This document shows, in pieces, positions 17,389 through 26,389 of a stretch of DNA of 64,000 bases. Where the stretch lies: positions 62,001 to 126,000 of the forward strand of contig NZ_SSWX01000002.1 of NCBI RefSeq assembly GCF_004803635.1. Direction: 5' to 3'. Below the pieces are notes generated by a model that worked only from the letters and a program-made list of their open reading frames with translations, did no database searches and had not been told where the DNA came from. This DNA comes from Lampropedia aestuarii (GTDB taxonomy: Bacteria > Pseudomonadota > Gammaproteobacteria > Burkholderiales > Burkholderiaceae_C). A program made the translations under genes and the position numbers. The stretch's first letter is position 1. Each line of letters opens with the position of its first letter.

Positions 17389-19146
17389 GTGTCTTCGCTC
17401 GATTCCTCCGCCCCACTCGCGCACAGCGCTGACCCCTCCTTCGCCACTGCAGGCGTGCACACCCGTTTAGGCGACATGCTGGTTCAAGCCGGCAAGCTTG
17501 GGCCCCGCGACTTGGAACGTGCGCTGGCTGCACAGCAAGAAATGGGCGGCATGCTGGGCCGTGTGTTGATTCGTTTGGGCGTGGTCTCCGAAGTGGACCT
17601 GATGCCGGTGCTGGCCACGCAATTGCAGGTGCCATTGGCGACTACGGCCGACTACCCGGAATTGCCACTGGAAATTGCAGGCCTGGCGCCGGGCTTTCTG
17701 CGCACCCACAATATTTTCCCGTTGTGGCAAAAAGATGGCCAATTGGGCGTGGCCATGGCCGTCCCACAAGACGGCTTCATCAGCAAGGCTCTGCAATTGG
17801 CCACGGGCCTCACTGTGGTGCCGCTGCTGGGTTTGGAGAGTGATATTGAACGCGCGCTGGACCAAGCCGATGCGGCAGCAGCCCAGCAAGCGGAAGAAGA
17901 AGCCAGCTCCGACGATTTGCTTGGCGGCCTGGACGCAGCCGACTTTGTCGAGCAGCTCAAGGACATGGCCAGTGAGGCACCGGTCATCAAACTGGTCAAC
18001 ACCATCATTGGTCGCGTGATCGACATGCGCGCCTCAGACATCCACTTGGAGCCATTTGAAGATGGCTTGCATGTGCGCTACCGGGTGGACGGCGTGATCA
18101 ACGTCGCAGAGATCATTCCCCAGCGCTTGTCGCCGGCCGTTGGCTCGCGCGTGAAGCTGCTGGCCCATTTGGACATTGCCGAGCGCCGCCTGCCGCAAGA
18201 CGGACGTATCAAGACACGGGTCAAAGGCCGCGAGCTGGACTTGCGCGTCTCCACCGTGCCGACCGTCTATGGCGAGAGCATCGTCATGCGTGTGCTGGAC
18301 CGTGCGAGTGTGCGCCTGAACCTCGATGACATGGGCTTCTCACCCGATACGCTGGTGCGCTTTAATGAGTTGCTGGCCAAACCACACGGCATTTTTCTCG
18401 TTACCGGTCCGACCGGTTCGGGTAAAACGACCACCTTGTATGCCGGCTTGGCCAAGCTCGATGCAGACAGCCAAAAAATCATCACGGTAGAAGACCCGGT
18501 CGAATACCAGTTGCCTGGCATCAACCAGATTCAAGTCCACCCGCAAATCAATCTGACCTTCGGCAGCGCCCTGCGCGCCATTTTGCGCCAAGACCCGGAC
18601 ATCATCATGATCGGTGAGATGCGCGATGGCGAAACCGCCCAGATTGCGGTGCAGTCCGCCCTCACCGGCCACTTGGTGCTCTCGACCCTGCACACCAATA
18701 CCGCGCCTGGCGCGATTGTGCGTATGGAAGACATGGGGGTTGAGCGCTATTTGATCACCTCTTCGGTCAATGGCGTGTTGGCCCAGCGCTTGGTGCGTAC
18801 ATTGTGTGTGCGCTGCAAAGAGCCGCACGACCTGTCCCCTAAAGTCAAAGAGGAATCGGGCCTGGCACGCTTTTTAACACCTGGCCAAACACTGTACCGC
18901 CCGGTCGGCTGTGAAGTCTGCCGCGGCACGGGCTACAAAGGCCGCACTGGCATCCATGAATTGATGGTGTTGGATGAAGCGATTCGCCGTGCGATCCTGG
19001 ACGGCAAGGATGCAGCCCAGCTCAGCGCACTGGCGTCCGAGCGCGGCATGCTGAGTTTGTACGAGGATGGCTTGCGCAAAGTGGCCAATGGCGTGACCAG
19101 CTTGGAAGAAGTGACCCGCGTCACACAGGACCAGAGCGATGCCTGA
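17389..19146 (+). CDS. gspE: Type II secretion ATPase GspE
   Basis: GspE is the cytoplasmic hexameric ATPase that drives pseudopilus assembly. The 585-residue protein starts at a GTG. An N-terminal GspE-N domain (about 20-150) precedes the ATPase core with Walker A GPTGSGKTTT, the Asp box ITVEDPVEYQ, Walker B DIIMIGEMRD and the His box GHLVLSTLHTN. The tetracysteine zinc domain is CVRC followed by CEVCRGTGYKGRTG. It is first in an eleven-gene operon ordered E-F-G-H-I-J-K-L-M-N-D as in the Xanthomonas xps cluster, and overlaps gspF by 8 bases. Confidence 0.96.
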   Translation: MSSLDSSAPLAHSADPSFATAGVHTRLGDMLVQAGKLGPRDLERALAAQQEMGGMLGRVLIRLGVVSEVDLMPVLATQLQVPLATTADYPELPLEIAGLAPGFLRTHNIFPLWQKDGQLGVAMAVPQDGFISKALQLATGLTVVPLLGLESDIERALDQADAAAAQQAEEEASSDDLLGGLDAADFVEQLKDMASEAPVIKLVNTIIGRVIDMRASDIHLEPFEDGLHVRYRVDGVINVAEIIPQRLSPAVGSRVKLLAHLDIAERRLPQDGRIKTRVKGRELDLRVSTVPTVYGESIVMRVLDRASVRLNLDDMGFSPDTLVRFNELLAKPHGIFLVTGPTGSGKTTTLYAGLAKLDADSQKIITVEDPVEYQLPGINQIQVHPQINLTFGSALRAILRQDPDIIMIGEMRDGETAQIAVQSALTGHLVLSTLHTNTAPGAIVRMEDMGVERYLITSSVNGVLAQRLVRTLCVRCKEPHDLSPKVKEESGLARFLTPGQTLYRPVGCEVCRGTGYKGRTGIHELMVLDEAIRRAILDGKDAAQLSALASERGMLSLYEDGLRKVANGVTSLEEVTRVTQDQSDA

Positions 19147-20404
19147 TTTTTCATGGCGCGCCGCCAATGCCAGCGGAAAAACCACCTCGGGCGTGATCAC
19201 CGCCGCCTCCATCCCTGCAGCGATGAAGCAATTGCGCGACCGTGGCTTACACCCACTGGCCGTGACGCCTGCGAGTGCCAACGAGGTCCTGCAAGCGCAC
19301 AACGCACAATCGCAATCAGCCAGCAAAGCCTTGTTGGGGACAGGCAAGCCCAGCCGCAAAGACAAAGGCCCGGTCAACAAAGACGATGTACGGGCGATGA
19401 CCACCGAGCTGACCATCATGCTGCGCTCTGGTTTGGCCCTGGACAATGCGCTCAAGGTCTTGATCGACATGAGCCATAAGCCGGCAATGCGCCAACTGGC
19501 CCAGCAGCTGCTGGAATCGGTCAAGGGCGGCAATGCCTTCAGCAAAGCCCTGTCCCAACACCCGCAGCATTTTGATGATTTCTACATCAATATGGTTCGC
19601 TCGGGCGAGATCAGCGGTCAAATGGCAGGTGTTCTGACTCGCCTGGTCGAGCACATGGAGCGTTTACGGGCCTTGCGAGAAAGTGTGGTCTCGGCCTCGA
19701 TCTATCCATTGATTCTGATGGCCATGGCCGTTGCGACCCTGATCTTCATGATGACCTTTGTCGTGCCCAGCTTTCGGCCGATGTTCATCGAAATGGGTGA
19801 TGCCCTGCCTGCGCCGACGAAAATCCTGCTGGCTACCAGTGACTCATTCCGAGTCTGGGGCTGGCTATGGGGCTTGATTGCCGCAGCCATTGGGTTTTTC
19901 AGCTGGCGCTGGCTGCGCTCTCCGGGTGGCAAGCTGTGGTGGCAAGCACGCATTCTGCGCCTGCCGGTATTGGGCAATTTGGTGGCGCGTTACCAAATGA
20001 CACTTTTTGCCCGTTCTTGGGGAACATTGCTGGGCAACGGGGTTCCAATGCTGACTGCGCTCACCATTGCTACGGACACGGTGAGCAACCAAATCATGCG
20101 AGCGCCCCTGCTCAGAGTCGGCCCAGCCGTCAAAGAAGGAACTCGCGTGGTCGATGCGATCTCCAAACTGGGGGTGTTTGAGCCGCTGGCGATCAACTTG
20201 ATTCGGGTCGGTGAGGAGACAGGCAAAATTGGCCCTATGTCACTGGAGTTGGCCGACATCCTCAACCGCCAGGTTGAAACGGGCATCAAACGCGCATTGA
20301 CATTGCTCAGTCCGTTGATGATTGTGTTTCTTGGGGTCATGGTTGCGTTTATTTTGGTCTCGCTGATGATGGGTATCTTGTCTATCAACCAACTGGCCGC
20401 CTAA
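19139..20404 (+). CDS. gspF: Type II secretion inner-membrane platform protein GspF
   Basis: GspF is the polytopic platform protein that couples the GspE ATPase to pseudopilin assembly. The 421-residue product carries two repeated GspF domains (about 85-205 and 290-410) and hydrophobic helices at about 185-205, 235-260 and 390-412. The opening MPDFSWRAANASGKTTSG is typical of the family. The start overlaps gspE by 8 bases, indicating coupled translation. Confidence 0.95.
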   Translation: MPDFSWRAANASGKTTSGVITAASIPAAMKQLRDRGLHPLAVTPASANEVLQAHNAQSQSASKALLGTGKPSRKDKGPVNKDDVRAMTTELTIMLRSGLALDNALKVLIDMSHKPAMRQLAQQLLESVKGGNAFSKALSQHPQHFDDFYINMVRSGEISGQMAGVLTRLVEHMERLRALRESVVSASIYPLILMAMAVATLIFMMTFVVPSFRPMFIEMGDALPAPTKILLATSDSFRVWGWLWGLIAAAIGFFSWRWLRSPGGKLWWQARILRLPVLGNLVARYQMTLFARSWGTLLGNGVPMLTALTIATDTVSNQIMRAPLLRVGPAVKEGTRVVDAISKLGVFEPLAINLIRVGEETGKIGPMSLELADILNRQVETGIKRALTLLSPLMIVFLGVMVAFILVSLMMGILSINQLAA

Positions 20405-20466
20405 ATCGCGCTGGCTACCTGGAAGGCCTCTGGCCTGAACCGTATTTTTTTTCGAAAGTGTCCACT

Positions 20467-20925
20467 ATGTTTGCTTTGTCTACGCCCTCACGCCGCCCTG
20501 TTGCAAAAGCGATTGCCCAAGTGCAGCGCGGTTTTACCTTGATTGAAATTCTGGTCATCGTGGCCATTCTGGCTTTGCTGGCCAGCTTGGTTGGCCCCCA
20601 GGTGATGGGCGTGCTAGGTGGACAAAAAAGTAAAACCGCGATGATTCAAATCTCCGAAATCGACAAGGCTCTTGATGTATTTAACCTGGATGTTGGTCGC
20701 TACCCGACCAGCAGCGAAGGTTTGCAGGCATTGGTCACCCGTCCAGGCGGCGTGAGCATCTGGAATGGCCCCTACCTCAAAGGCGGCGTGCCCAATGACC
20801 CATGGGGCAAGCCATATATGTACAGCAACCCAGGTCCAAACGGCGGCGTACAGGTTCTGTCTTATGGCGCCAATGGCGTACCCGGCGGTGAAGGCGAGAA
20901 TGCCGACATCAGCAACGCCAAATAA
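20467..20925 (+). CDS. gspG: Major pseudopilin GspG
   Basis: GspG is the main subunit of the type II secretion pseudopilus. From the ATG at 20467 it has 152 residues; a GTG at 20458 would add three. The prepilin site is RG-FTLIEILVIV, giving an unusually long 22-residue leader, with Glu at +5 of the mature protein. The C-terminal half has the conserved RYPTSSEGLQALV, the PWGKPYMYSNPG region and the calcium-binding style DISNAK end. A 53-base gap separates it from gspF and a 139-base gap from gspH. Confidence 0.95.
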   Translation: MFALSTPSRRPVAKAIAQVQRGFTLIEILVIVAILALLASLVGPQVMGVLGGQKSKTAMIQISEIDKALDVFNLDVGRYPTSSEGLQALVTRPGGVSIWNGPYLKGGVPNDPWGKPYMYSNPGPNGGVQVLSYGANGVPGGEGENADISNAK

Positions 20926-21064
20926 TTGCGCACATCGCTAGGCCAATACGTGCGAGGGCTTGTTCTGCCAGCCCAACTAGGTGCTTCCAGATTGTAAGAA
21001 CCTCCTGCGTCAATCAAGGCAGCGGCAATCTACGTCTTGCACATTCCCTTTTTGAAAGATTGCC

Positions 21065-21535
21065 TTGTCAAGCTTGTCAACCGTTCATCCAGCATCGTCC
21101 AGCCGTGGTTTCACGCTGCTGGAAATACTGGTGGTCATTGCGATTGCAGGCTTGATGTCGGCGTTGATTCCATTGGCCTACTCACGCATCAATGAGGGAG
21201 CGCAATACCGTGATGCAGTGCGCAGCCTCTGGACATCGCTGCGCACTTTGCGCGAAGAGGCACAGACAACCGGAGCCACGACCCAATTGCTGATGGACAC
21301 GCAAGCCAAGCAATTCAACTTTGGTTCACAAACCTACCAATTGCCAGACGACTTAGAGGTGCGCGCCACCGTTGCCAATATGGGGGGCTCACCCAACACG
21401 GCATCCATCTGGTTTTTGCCAGAAGGCGGCTCCACCGGTGGCAGTATCGAGATCATTCGCCTCAATGGCGATGGCACACGGCTGCGTGTGGATTGGTTGA
21501 CAGGCGATATCACCCAGGAGGCTTTGCTGCGATGA
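21065..21535 (+). CDS. gspH: Minor pseudopilin GspH
   Basis: A 156-residue minor pseudopilin. The start is a TTG at 21065 (another in-frame TTG is at 21074); no ATG precedes the prepilin site, so one of these must be used. The cleavage site is SSSRG-FTLLEILVVIAIAG, with Glu at +5. The rest fits the small GspH beta domain. It overlaps gspI by four bases (ATGA). The weak start and the 139-base gap before it suggest modest translation relative to gspG, as expected for a minor subunit. Confidence 0.88.
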   Translation: MSSLSTVHPASSSRGFTLLEILVVIAIAGLMSALIPLAYSRINEGAQYRDAVRSLWTSLRTLREEAQTTGATTQLLMDTQAKQFNFGSQTYQLPDDLEVRATVANMGGSPNTASIWFLPEGGSTGGSIEIIRLNGDGTRLRVDWLTGDITQEALLR

Positions 21536-21990
21536 GCTACCCCTCCCTATCGATGGCAAGGCATGCACCGAAGCCGCGCCTGCAGCAAGGCTTTACATTG
21601 ATCGAAGTGCTGGTCGCGATGGTCATCATGGCCATGGGTCTGGCCTTGCTGTATCAAATACTTGGCACCAATACACAAGCGGTCAGCATGACCAGCCAAT
21701 ACCAGCGTGCTGCGATGCTGGGCCAATCCTTGCTGGCCGCACACGATGCGATTCCCGAATCGGGCTGGAATGCCCAGGGCCAGTCGGGCGGTTATTCCTG
21801 GAGTGCCCGTACCCAGCCCTATCAGACCTCGTCTGGTCGGCAGGAAATGGGCTTGGTGCCATTGCACCAGCTCAATATCGACATTCAGTGGCAAGAGAAC
21901 GGCAACACCCGCGCGCTGAACCTCGCAACGCTGAAGCCACAGCGCTATGTGCAAGGCACTGCGCGTGAGGCAACGCCTGCGGAGAATTGA
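21532..21990 (+). CDS. gspI: Minor pseudopilin GspI
   Basis: A 152-residue minor pseudopilin of the pseudopilus tip complex. The ATG at 21532 overlaps the gspH stop and has an aggagg ribosome binding site about 11 bases upstream. The prepilin site follows a 20-residue leader: LQQG-FTLIEVLVAMVIMAMG. The C-terminal part matches the GspI fold region (QMGLVPLHQLNIDIQW-type strands). GspI with J and K initiates pseudopilus assembly. Confidence 0.92.
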   Translation: MSYPSLSMARHAPKPRLQQGFTLIEVLVAMVIMAMGLALLYQILGTNTQAVSMTSQYQRAAMLGQSLLAAHDAIPESGWNAQGQSGGYSWSARTQPYQTSSGRQEMGLVPLHQLNIDIQWQENGNTRALNLATLKPQRYVQGTAREATPAEN

Positions 21991-22697
21991 TGAAAGCCAC
22001 GTCGATGCTCTCCAGGTCCACTCCATCAAACTGCCCCCAGGCGCAGACCTCATCGTTTGCCACGCGCCAACGCGGCTTTACCTTGCTCGAAATGCTGGTG
22101 ACCATGGCACTGCTGTCCTTGGTCATGCTGGGCCTGGCTTCTTCTTTTTTCAGTTTAGGACAAACTGAAACGCGTATCGACGCACGCTTGGACCAGTCCA
22201 GCCAGTTGCGCGCGTCCATGAATTTCTTGGACCAAACCTTAGGCCGCATTTCAGCCAAGCGCAAGCCTGGACAACAAAATGTCAATGACCCGTTCTACTG
22301 GTTTGAAGGCAATGGCCAAGCCGTGCGCTGGGTGGGCATCATGCCAGCGCGTTTTGGTGCTGGCGGGCGTTACTTTTTCGAGTTGGGCGTAGTGCAAGGG
22401 GACTTGGTTCTGCGCTTTGCACCATGGAATGGTGCACTCCAGTTCCCATCGGGCTCCAGTATGGAGTCACGCACCTTGCTGCAGGATGTGGTGCAGTTCT
22501 CCATTCAATACCGAGGTGAAGAGGAAGACTCTATTGAATGGAGCGATCAATGGGCATTCCCGCAGCAAATTCCCTCGCACATCATGCTCAATATCGTGAC
22601 GTCTCAGATGGCCCTGCCAGCGAAGATTCTGGCGATGCGCCCCGCAGGTACAGCTGGGCAAGGCTCGGGCAATGCCGTGATTGGAGGGGGCCGATGA
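21990..22697 (+). CDS. gspJ: Minor pseudopilin GspJ
   Basis: A 235-residue minor pseudopilin. The ATG at 21990 overlaps the gspI stop by one base (TGATG), with ggagaa just upstream. A long 29-residue leader ends at RQRG-FTLLEMLVTMALLSLV. The family signature of the tip complex is seen in LRASMNFLDQTLGRI and the later LLQDVVQFSIQYRG. It overlaps gspK by four bases. Confidence 0.92.
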   Translation: MKATSMLSRSTPSNCPQAQTSSFATRQRGFTLLEMLVTMALLSLVMLGLASSFFSLGQTETRIDARLDQSSQLRASMNFLDQTLGRISAKRKPGQQNVNDPFYWFEGNGQAVRWVGIMPARFGAGGRYFFELGVVQGDLVLRFAPWNGALQFPSGSSMESRTLLQDVVQFSIQYRGEEEDSIEWSDQWAFPQQIPSHIMLNIVTSQMALPAKILAMRPAGTAGQGSGNAVIGGGR

Positions 22698-23518
22698 CAC
22701 ACACAAGGCCTATAACAGCCATCGTCCAATCGCCTCAAAGGTCCGCTGCTTCTAGCAAGGCAATCCAATCAGGCATTGCTTTGATTGCGGTCTTATGGGT
22801 GGTGGCCATCATGAGCTTGATCACCGTAGGCTTGGTGCGCTCGGTGCGCTCCGAGGTCAAAGTCGTCAGCATGGATAGACAGCGGATTGAAGCACAAGCA
22901 CTGGGCGAGGCTGCGATTGCTTTAGCGGCGCAGCAATTGCCAGTACTGCAACGCGAAGACCCCAACACTGTGGTTTCCAGCATACAAACGCAGTTTCAAG
23001 GCCATGCCGTAACCGTCGAAGTGCAAAACCTCAATGGATTTATCAACCCAGCTCTTGCTCCTCCCGAGTTGCTGGCCAAGATGTTTGAAAATGCCGGTCT
23101 GTCTTCTGGCCAAGCTCAAGAAATGGCCATGCGCATCGTGATTTGGCGCACAGAACACGATGAATCTGGAAGCAATCGAGGCATCGAAGTGCCCGAAGAT
23201 TTATTGCAAGTGCCAGGCATGACTTATGACCTCTATGCTAGAGTGGCTGGTTTTCTCACCACCAGTGTACGCAGCGCCATAGATGTGAACTCCAGTCCAC
23301 CTGAAGTCTTGGCCATGCTCGGTCTCCCAGTGCCCGCAGCAGGCGCCAATGCAGGCCGCACACAAAGCCCGTTTGTTCGCTTCACAGCCACAGTGCAGCT
23401 TGGCAATGCCACTTTTGCAGTCATCCGCGACATGCGCATTGGCACCAGCCCATCCCGCTCCGGTTTGTATTGGCATACCTTGAATAGCCAACTAAAAGTG
23501 GTTAACCCATCGCTGTAA
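22694..23518 (+). CDS. gspK: Tip pseudopilin GspK
   Basis: GspK caps the pseudopilus. The ATG at 22694 (ATGA overlap with gspJ) gives 274 residues. The prepilin site is AIQSG-IALIAVLWVVAIM; Glu at +5 is absent, as is normal for GspK. The large globular insert characteristic of the family occupies the middle, with the helix-hairpin-helix-like VPEDLLQVPGM and AIDVNSSPPEVLAML segments. Length is slightly below the usual 300-330 residues. Confidence 0.93.
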   Translation: MTHTRPITAIVQSPQRSAASSKAIQSGIALIAVLWVVAIMSLITVGLVRSVRSEVKVVSMDRQRIEAQALGEAAIALAAQQLPVLQREDPNTVVSSIQTQFQGHAVTVEVQNLNGFINPALAPPELLAKMFENAGLSSGQAQEMAMRIVIWRTEHDESGSNRGIEVPEDLLQVPGMTYDLYARVAGFLTTSVRSAIDVNSSPPEVLAMLGLPVPAAGANAGRTQSPFVRFTATVQLGNATFAVIRDMRIGTSPSRSGLYWHTLNSQLKVVNPSL

Positions 23519-23525
23519 ACAGTCC

Positions 23526-24983
23526 ATGAGTGCTCCTTCTTCCTTAGACAATCAAACGCCAGCATCGCCTTGGGTCTTGTTCGGCATCGATCTCAGCACG
23601 GTTGGCCATGACTGGCTCAAAGCCATGCGCCAGCTATACCAGGTGGCGCCGCTGCGCTGGTTTGAGCTCAATCCGACTATCCAAGTGCTGCGCAGCGATG
23701 GCCGAATTGCACAATGGCAGTCTGACCAGTTACTAGTGACTGCAGGCAATGCGCCAGCCCAGCAACAGCCATTTACGGCCGTTGAGCTGCCCGAAGACCT
23801 CATTTTGCGCCGTGCACTGAGCCTGCCTGACCTGCCCAGCGCGCAAATTCACGATGCGGTTGCATTGGACTTGATGAGCAGCAGTCCATTTCAGGCCGAC
23901 GATATCGCCTGGGGCTATGTGCAAACGGCCAGCGAGGATGGCGTTCAAATTCACTCTGCTTTTGCTTCACGCACACAAATTGCACAATATTTAGACAGCG
24001 TAGCGACACAACAAGCATGGCCGAGTGCCCAGAGCGAAATCTGGGTGTTTGCGCCAGGCAGCGCGCAGCCGATTATTTTTCAGGGCTACGGCGAAACCAT
24101 TGCAGAACAAGCCCGCAACAAGCGCCGCTTGCGCGCCAGCACTGCGTTGGGATTGCTTGGTTTACTGCTTATTGCAGCGGCCATCACGCCCACCCTTCAG
24201 GTCAGGCATCAGGCAATCCAGGCGGAACAAGCCTACCAGCAGTTACAGGCACAAACCAGTACGCTCTCAGAGGAGCGGGCGCAGTTCACCAAAGCCTTGG
24301 ACAGCGTGGCTCAAATCAAAACCTATAACGAGCAACGCATCAATCCACTCGAAGTGCTGGAATTGTTGTCTGAGCTACTGCCCAAAGATGTTTCTGTCAT
24401 CGGACTGAAAATCGAAGGTCAGAGTGTTGAATTAACCGCCGAGGCCGACAACGCCGCCGCCATTATCCAAGCTCTAGGTGAATTGGACAGCTTCACTGAA
24501 GTGCGTACAACGCGCCCCGTGCAACAAGTCGCTCAGGCCAATAAAGAGCGCTTTACAGTAGAGATGCGCATTGCGCCTGGCGCATTCAATATGAAGTTCA
24601 GCGAAGAGTTGATCGCAGAACCCGAGCCAGCACAAGAAACTGACAGCAACTCAGCCACGCAAGCACCAGCAGCAACACCTGCTGCTGCCGAAGGCAGCCT
24701 GCAAAACAGCGCGGACCCGGTTGGCAGCTCCAGCGCCGTCATTGGCGGTGGCAGCACGCGCCGCGGACAATCGAGCGGCAGCAGCGGTGTTGCACCACCA
24801 TCAGTGCCGCCGCCACCGCTCGACCTCCGCGCCCTGCCAACAAGTCCAGCTGCTGAGCCACCTACAGCGCCCGACAATGCCGACTCTGAATCGAGCAACC
24901 AAGACCAAATGGAATCAGAAGAGCACATGGAGCAAGATGGCGATGCCGACCCGAGCTTGGCCGATGAGGAGAGCCAGTCATGA
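23526..24983 (+). CDS. gspL: Type II secretion protein GspL
   Basis: GspL links GspE to the inner membrane and GspM. The 485-residue protein has a cytoplasmic actin-like domain of about 200 residues, one membrane helix (about 205-222), then a coiled segment and a PilN-like periplasmic ferredoxin-fold domain to about 360. Beyond that is an unusual tail of about 120 residues, rich in Pro, Ser, Ala and acid, with several Met/Glu/Asp runs near the end. The tail is not part of the usual GspL. The start overlaps nothing; gspM overlaps its end by four bases. Confidence 0.88.
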   Translation: MSAPSSLDNQTPASPWVLFGIDLSTVGHDWLKAMRQLYQVAPLRWFELNPTIQVLRSDGRIAQWQSDQLLVTAGNAPAQQQPFTAVELPEDLILRRALSLPDLPSAQIHDAVALDLMSSSPFQADDIAWGYVQTASEDGVQIHSAFASRTQIAQYLDSVATQQAWPSAQSEIWVFAPGSAQPIIFQGYGETIAEQARNKRRLRASTALGLLGLLLIAAAITPTLQVRHQAIQAEQAYQQLQAQTSTLSEERAQFTKALDSVAQIKTYNEQRINPLEVLELLSELLPKDVSVIGLKIEGQSVELTAEADNAAAIIQALGELDSFTEVRTTRPVQQVAQANKERFTVEMRIAPGAFNMKFSEELIAEPEPAQETDSNSATQAPAATPAAAEGSLQNSADPVGSSSAVIGGGSTRRGQSSGSSGVAPPSVPPPPLDLRALPTSPAAEPPTAPDNADSESSNQDQMESEEHMEQDGDADPSLADEESQS

Positions 24984-25555
24984 GTGAGACTATTAAAGCC
25001 TTTGGCAAGCGACGCCTAAGCAAAGAGCAAATGTTGCAGCTAATCACTGGGCTGCTGGTACTGGCTGCCCTCGTGGCCCTGGCCAGCAATGTGGTGCAGC
25101 GACACCTCTTTGCGCAGAATATGCTCGATGAGATCACGCCCCGCTACGAACGTTTACTGGGTATTGAAGCTTCCGCCAAGGACATGCAGGGCCTGACACA
25201 GCGCAGCAACCAGTTACTGCAAGCATATGCGTACCCTGCAAGCCGCGAGCCCAGTCAAATCGGTACCGATATTCAGCAAAAATTGCGTACCGCATTTGCG
25301 GGTCAAAGTATGAGCATTCAAAGCAGCCAAGTGCTGCCCGAAGAGGAAGATGGCGCATTGATGGCCGTGCCCGTTGAGCTGCGCATTGAAGGCAATATCC
25401 AAGGCCTTCGCAATGCTTTAGCCGTCTTGTCCTCGCAACGTCCACTAATACAGCTGCGCGAAATCACGCTTCAAAAGGGGCGTAAATTGAATGTGAATAC
25501 GCCTGTTTTATTGACCATTCAAGCCAAATTTTTCGCTTGGAGGGAACGGCCATGA
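24980..25555 (+). CDS. gspM: Type II secretion protein GspM
   Basis: A 191-residue bitopic protein: a short cytoplasmic N-terminus (KRRLSKEQ), one helix at about 19-38 and a periplasmic coiled and ferredoxin-like domain ending in LLTIQAKFFAWRERP. GspM partners GspL in the inner-membrane platform. It overlaps the gspL stop and the next gene start by ATGA junctions, placing it firmly in the operon. Confidence 0.88.
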   Translation: MSETIKAFGKRRLSKEQMLQLITGLLVLAALVALASNVVQRHLFAQNMLDEITPRYERLLGIEASAKDMQGLTQRSNQLLQAYAYPASREPSQIGTDIQQKLRTAFAGQSMSIQSSQVLPEEEDGALMAVPVELRIEGNIQGLRNALAVLSSQRPLIQLREITLQKGRKLNVNTPVLLTIQAKFFAWRERP

Positions 25556-26289
25556 TTCTCAAAAAACCTTTAGCCACAGTATGGTGGATCAATGCCGCGC
25601 TGTTGGGCACTCTAGTCCTGTGGTGGCTCAGTGTGCTGCGCTCTGACTGGCAGCCTCCTGCACCGCTGATCCCGGATTATTCTGCCGTCTTGGATGGTGC
25701 TTTGCTGCCAGGCCAACTGACGGCCAAAGAATATACAAACACCATCGAGCGGCCCATTTTTGAGGTTGATCGTACTTGGCCAAAACCTGCGCCTAAACCG
25801 GAAGAAAAGCCGGCAGAAGCAGTCACAGAAGAAGTACCAAAAAATGCTTTGGATGGCGTTGTCTTGCAAGGTATCTATGACCAATCAGGCTCTGGCATGG
25901 CCATTTTCTCAGCCGAAGGCAAAAGCCATCGCCTGAAGGTCGGTGAAGAGTATGAAGAATGGACAATGACCGATATCACGCCCTTGTCTGCCCACTTTAG
26001 CCACCCGACTCAAGGTGAGAAAACGCTCACAATCAAACGCAGTTTTGAGCTTGAGAAATCCGACAAAAATACAGAACCTACAGCCCCACCAGCGGCATCC
26101 AATGCACGCACTCAAGGCTCTAGTCTCCGTACTCCGCAGCAAAATCGCCAGCCAACCAAGCAGCGATCAGCCCCACCTGCTCAACCAACTATGCCCGCTG
26201 CGTCAGAGACGCAGCCTGCTGCCGATACCAAGCCGCCAAGCCGCGCCGCCATAGGCGGCTCTAGCCTCCCACCCGCATCTACTCAGTAA
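25552..26289 (+). CDS. GspC-like inner-membrane protein (XpsN position)
   Basis: A 245-residue protein with one N-terminal membrane helix (about 12-30). A homology region like that of GspC follows at about 100-165 (LDGVVLQGIYDQSGSGMAIF, then HRLKVGEEYEEW and ITPLSAHF). The C-terminal 80 residues are Pro/Ala/Gln-rich and disordered-looking. No other gspC is present; in the identically ordered xps cluster of Xanthomonas, XpsN at this position does the GspC job of joining the platform to the secretin. The ATG at 25552 has ggaggga upstream. Confidence 0.8.
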   Translation: MILKKPLATVWWINAALLGTLVLWWLSVLRSDWQPPAPLIPDYSAVLDGALLPGQLTAKEYTNTIERPIFEVDRTWPKPAPKPEEKPAEAVTEEVPKNALDGVVLQGIYDQSGSGMAIFSAEGKSHRLKVGEEYEEWTMTDITPLSAHFSHPTQGEKTLTIKRSFELEKSDKNTEPTAPPAASNARTQGSSLRTPQQNRQPTKQRSAPPAQPTMPAASETQPAADTKPPSRAAIGGSSLPPASTQ

Positions 26290-26389
26290 GCTCGCCACTA
26301 ACAAACAAGCCTTGCTTACGATAGCAGTCAAATCAGATACCGCCCTATTCTTTGATATGCCACAACGTCACACACACCTGCCCAGCTGT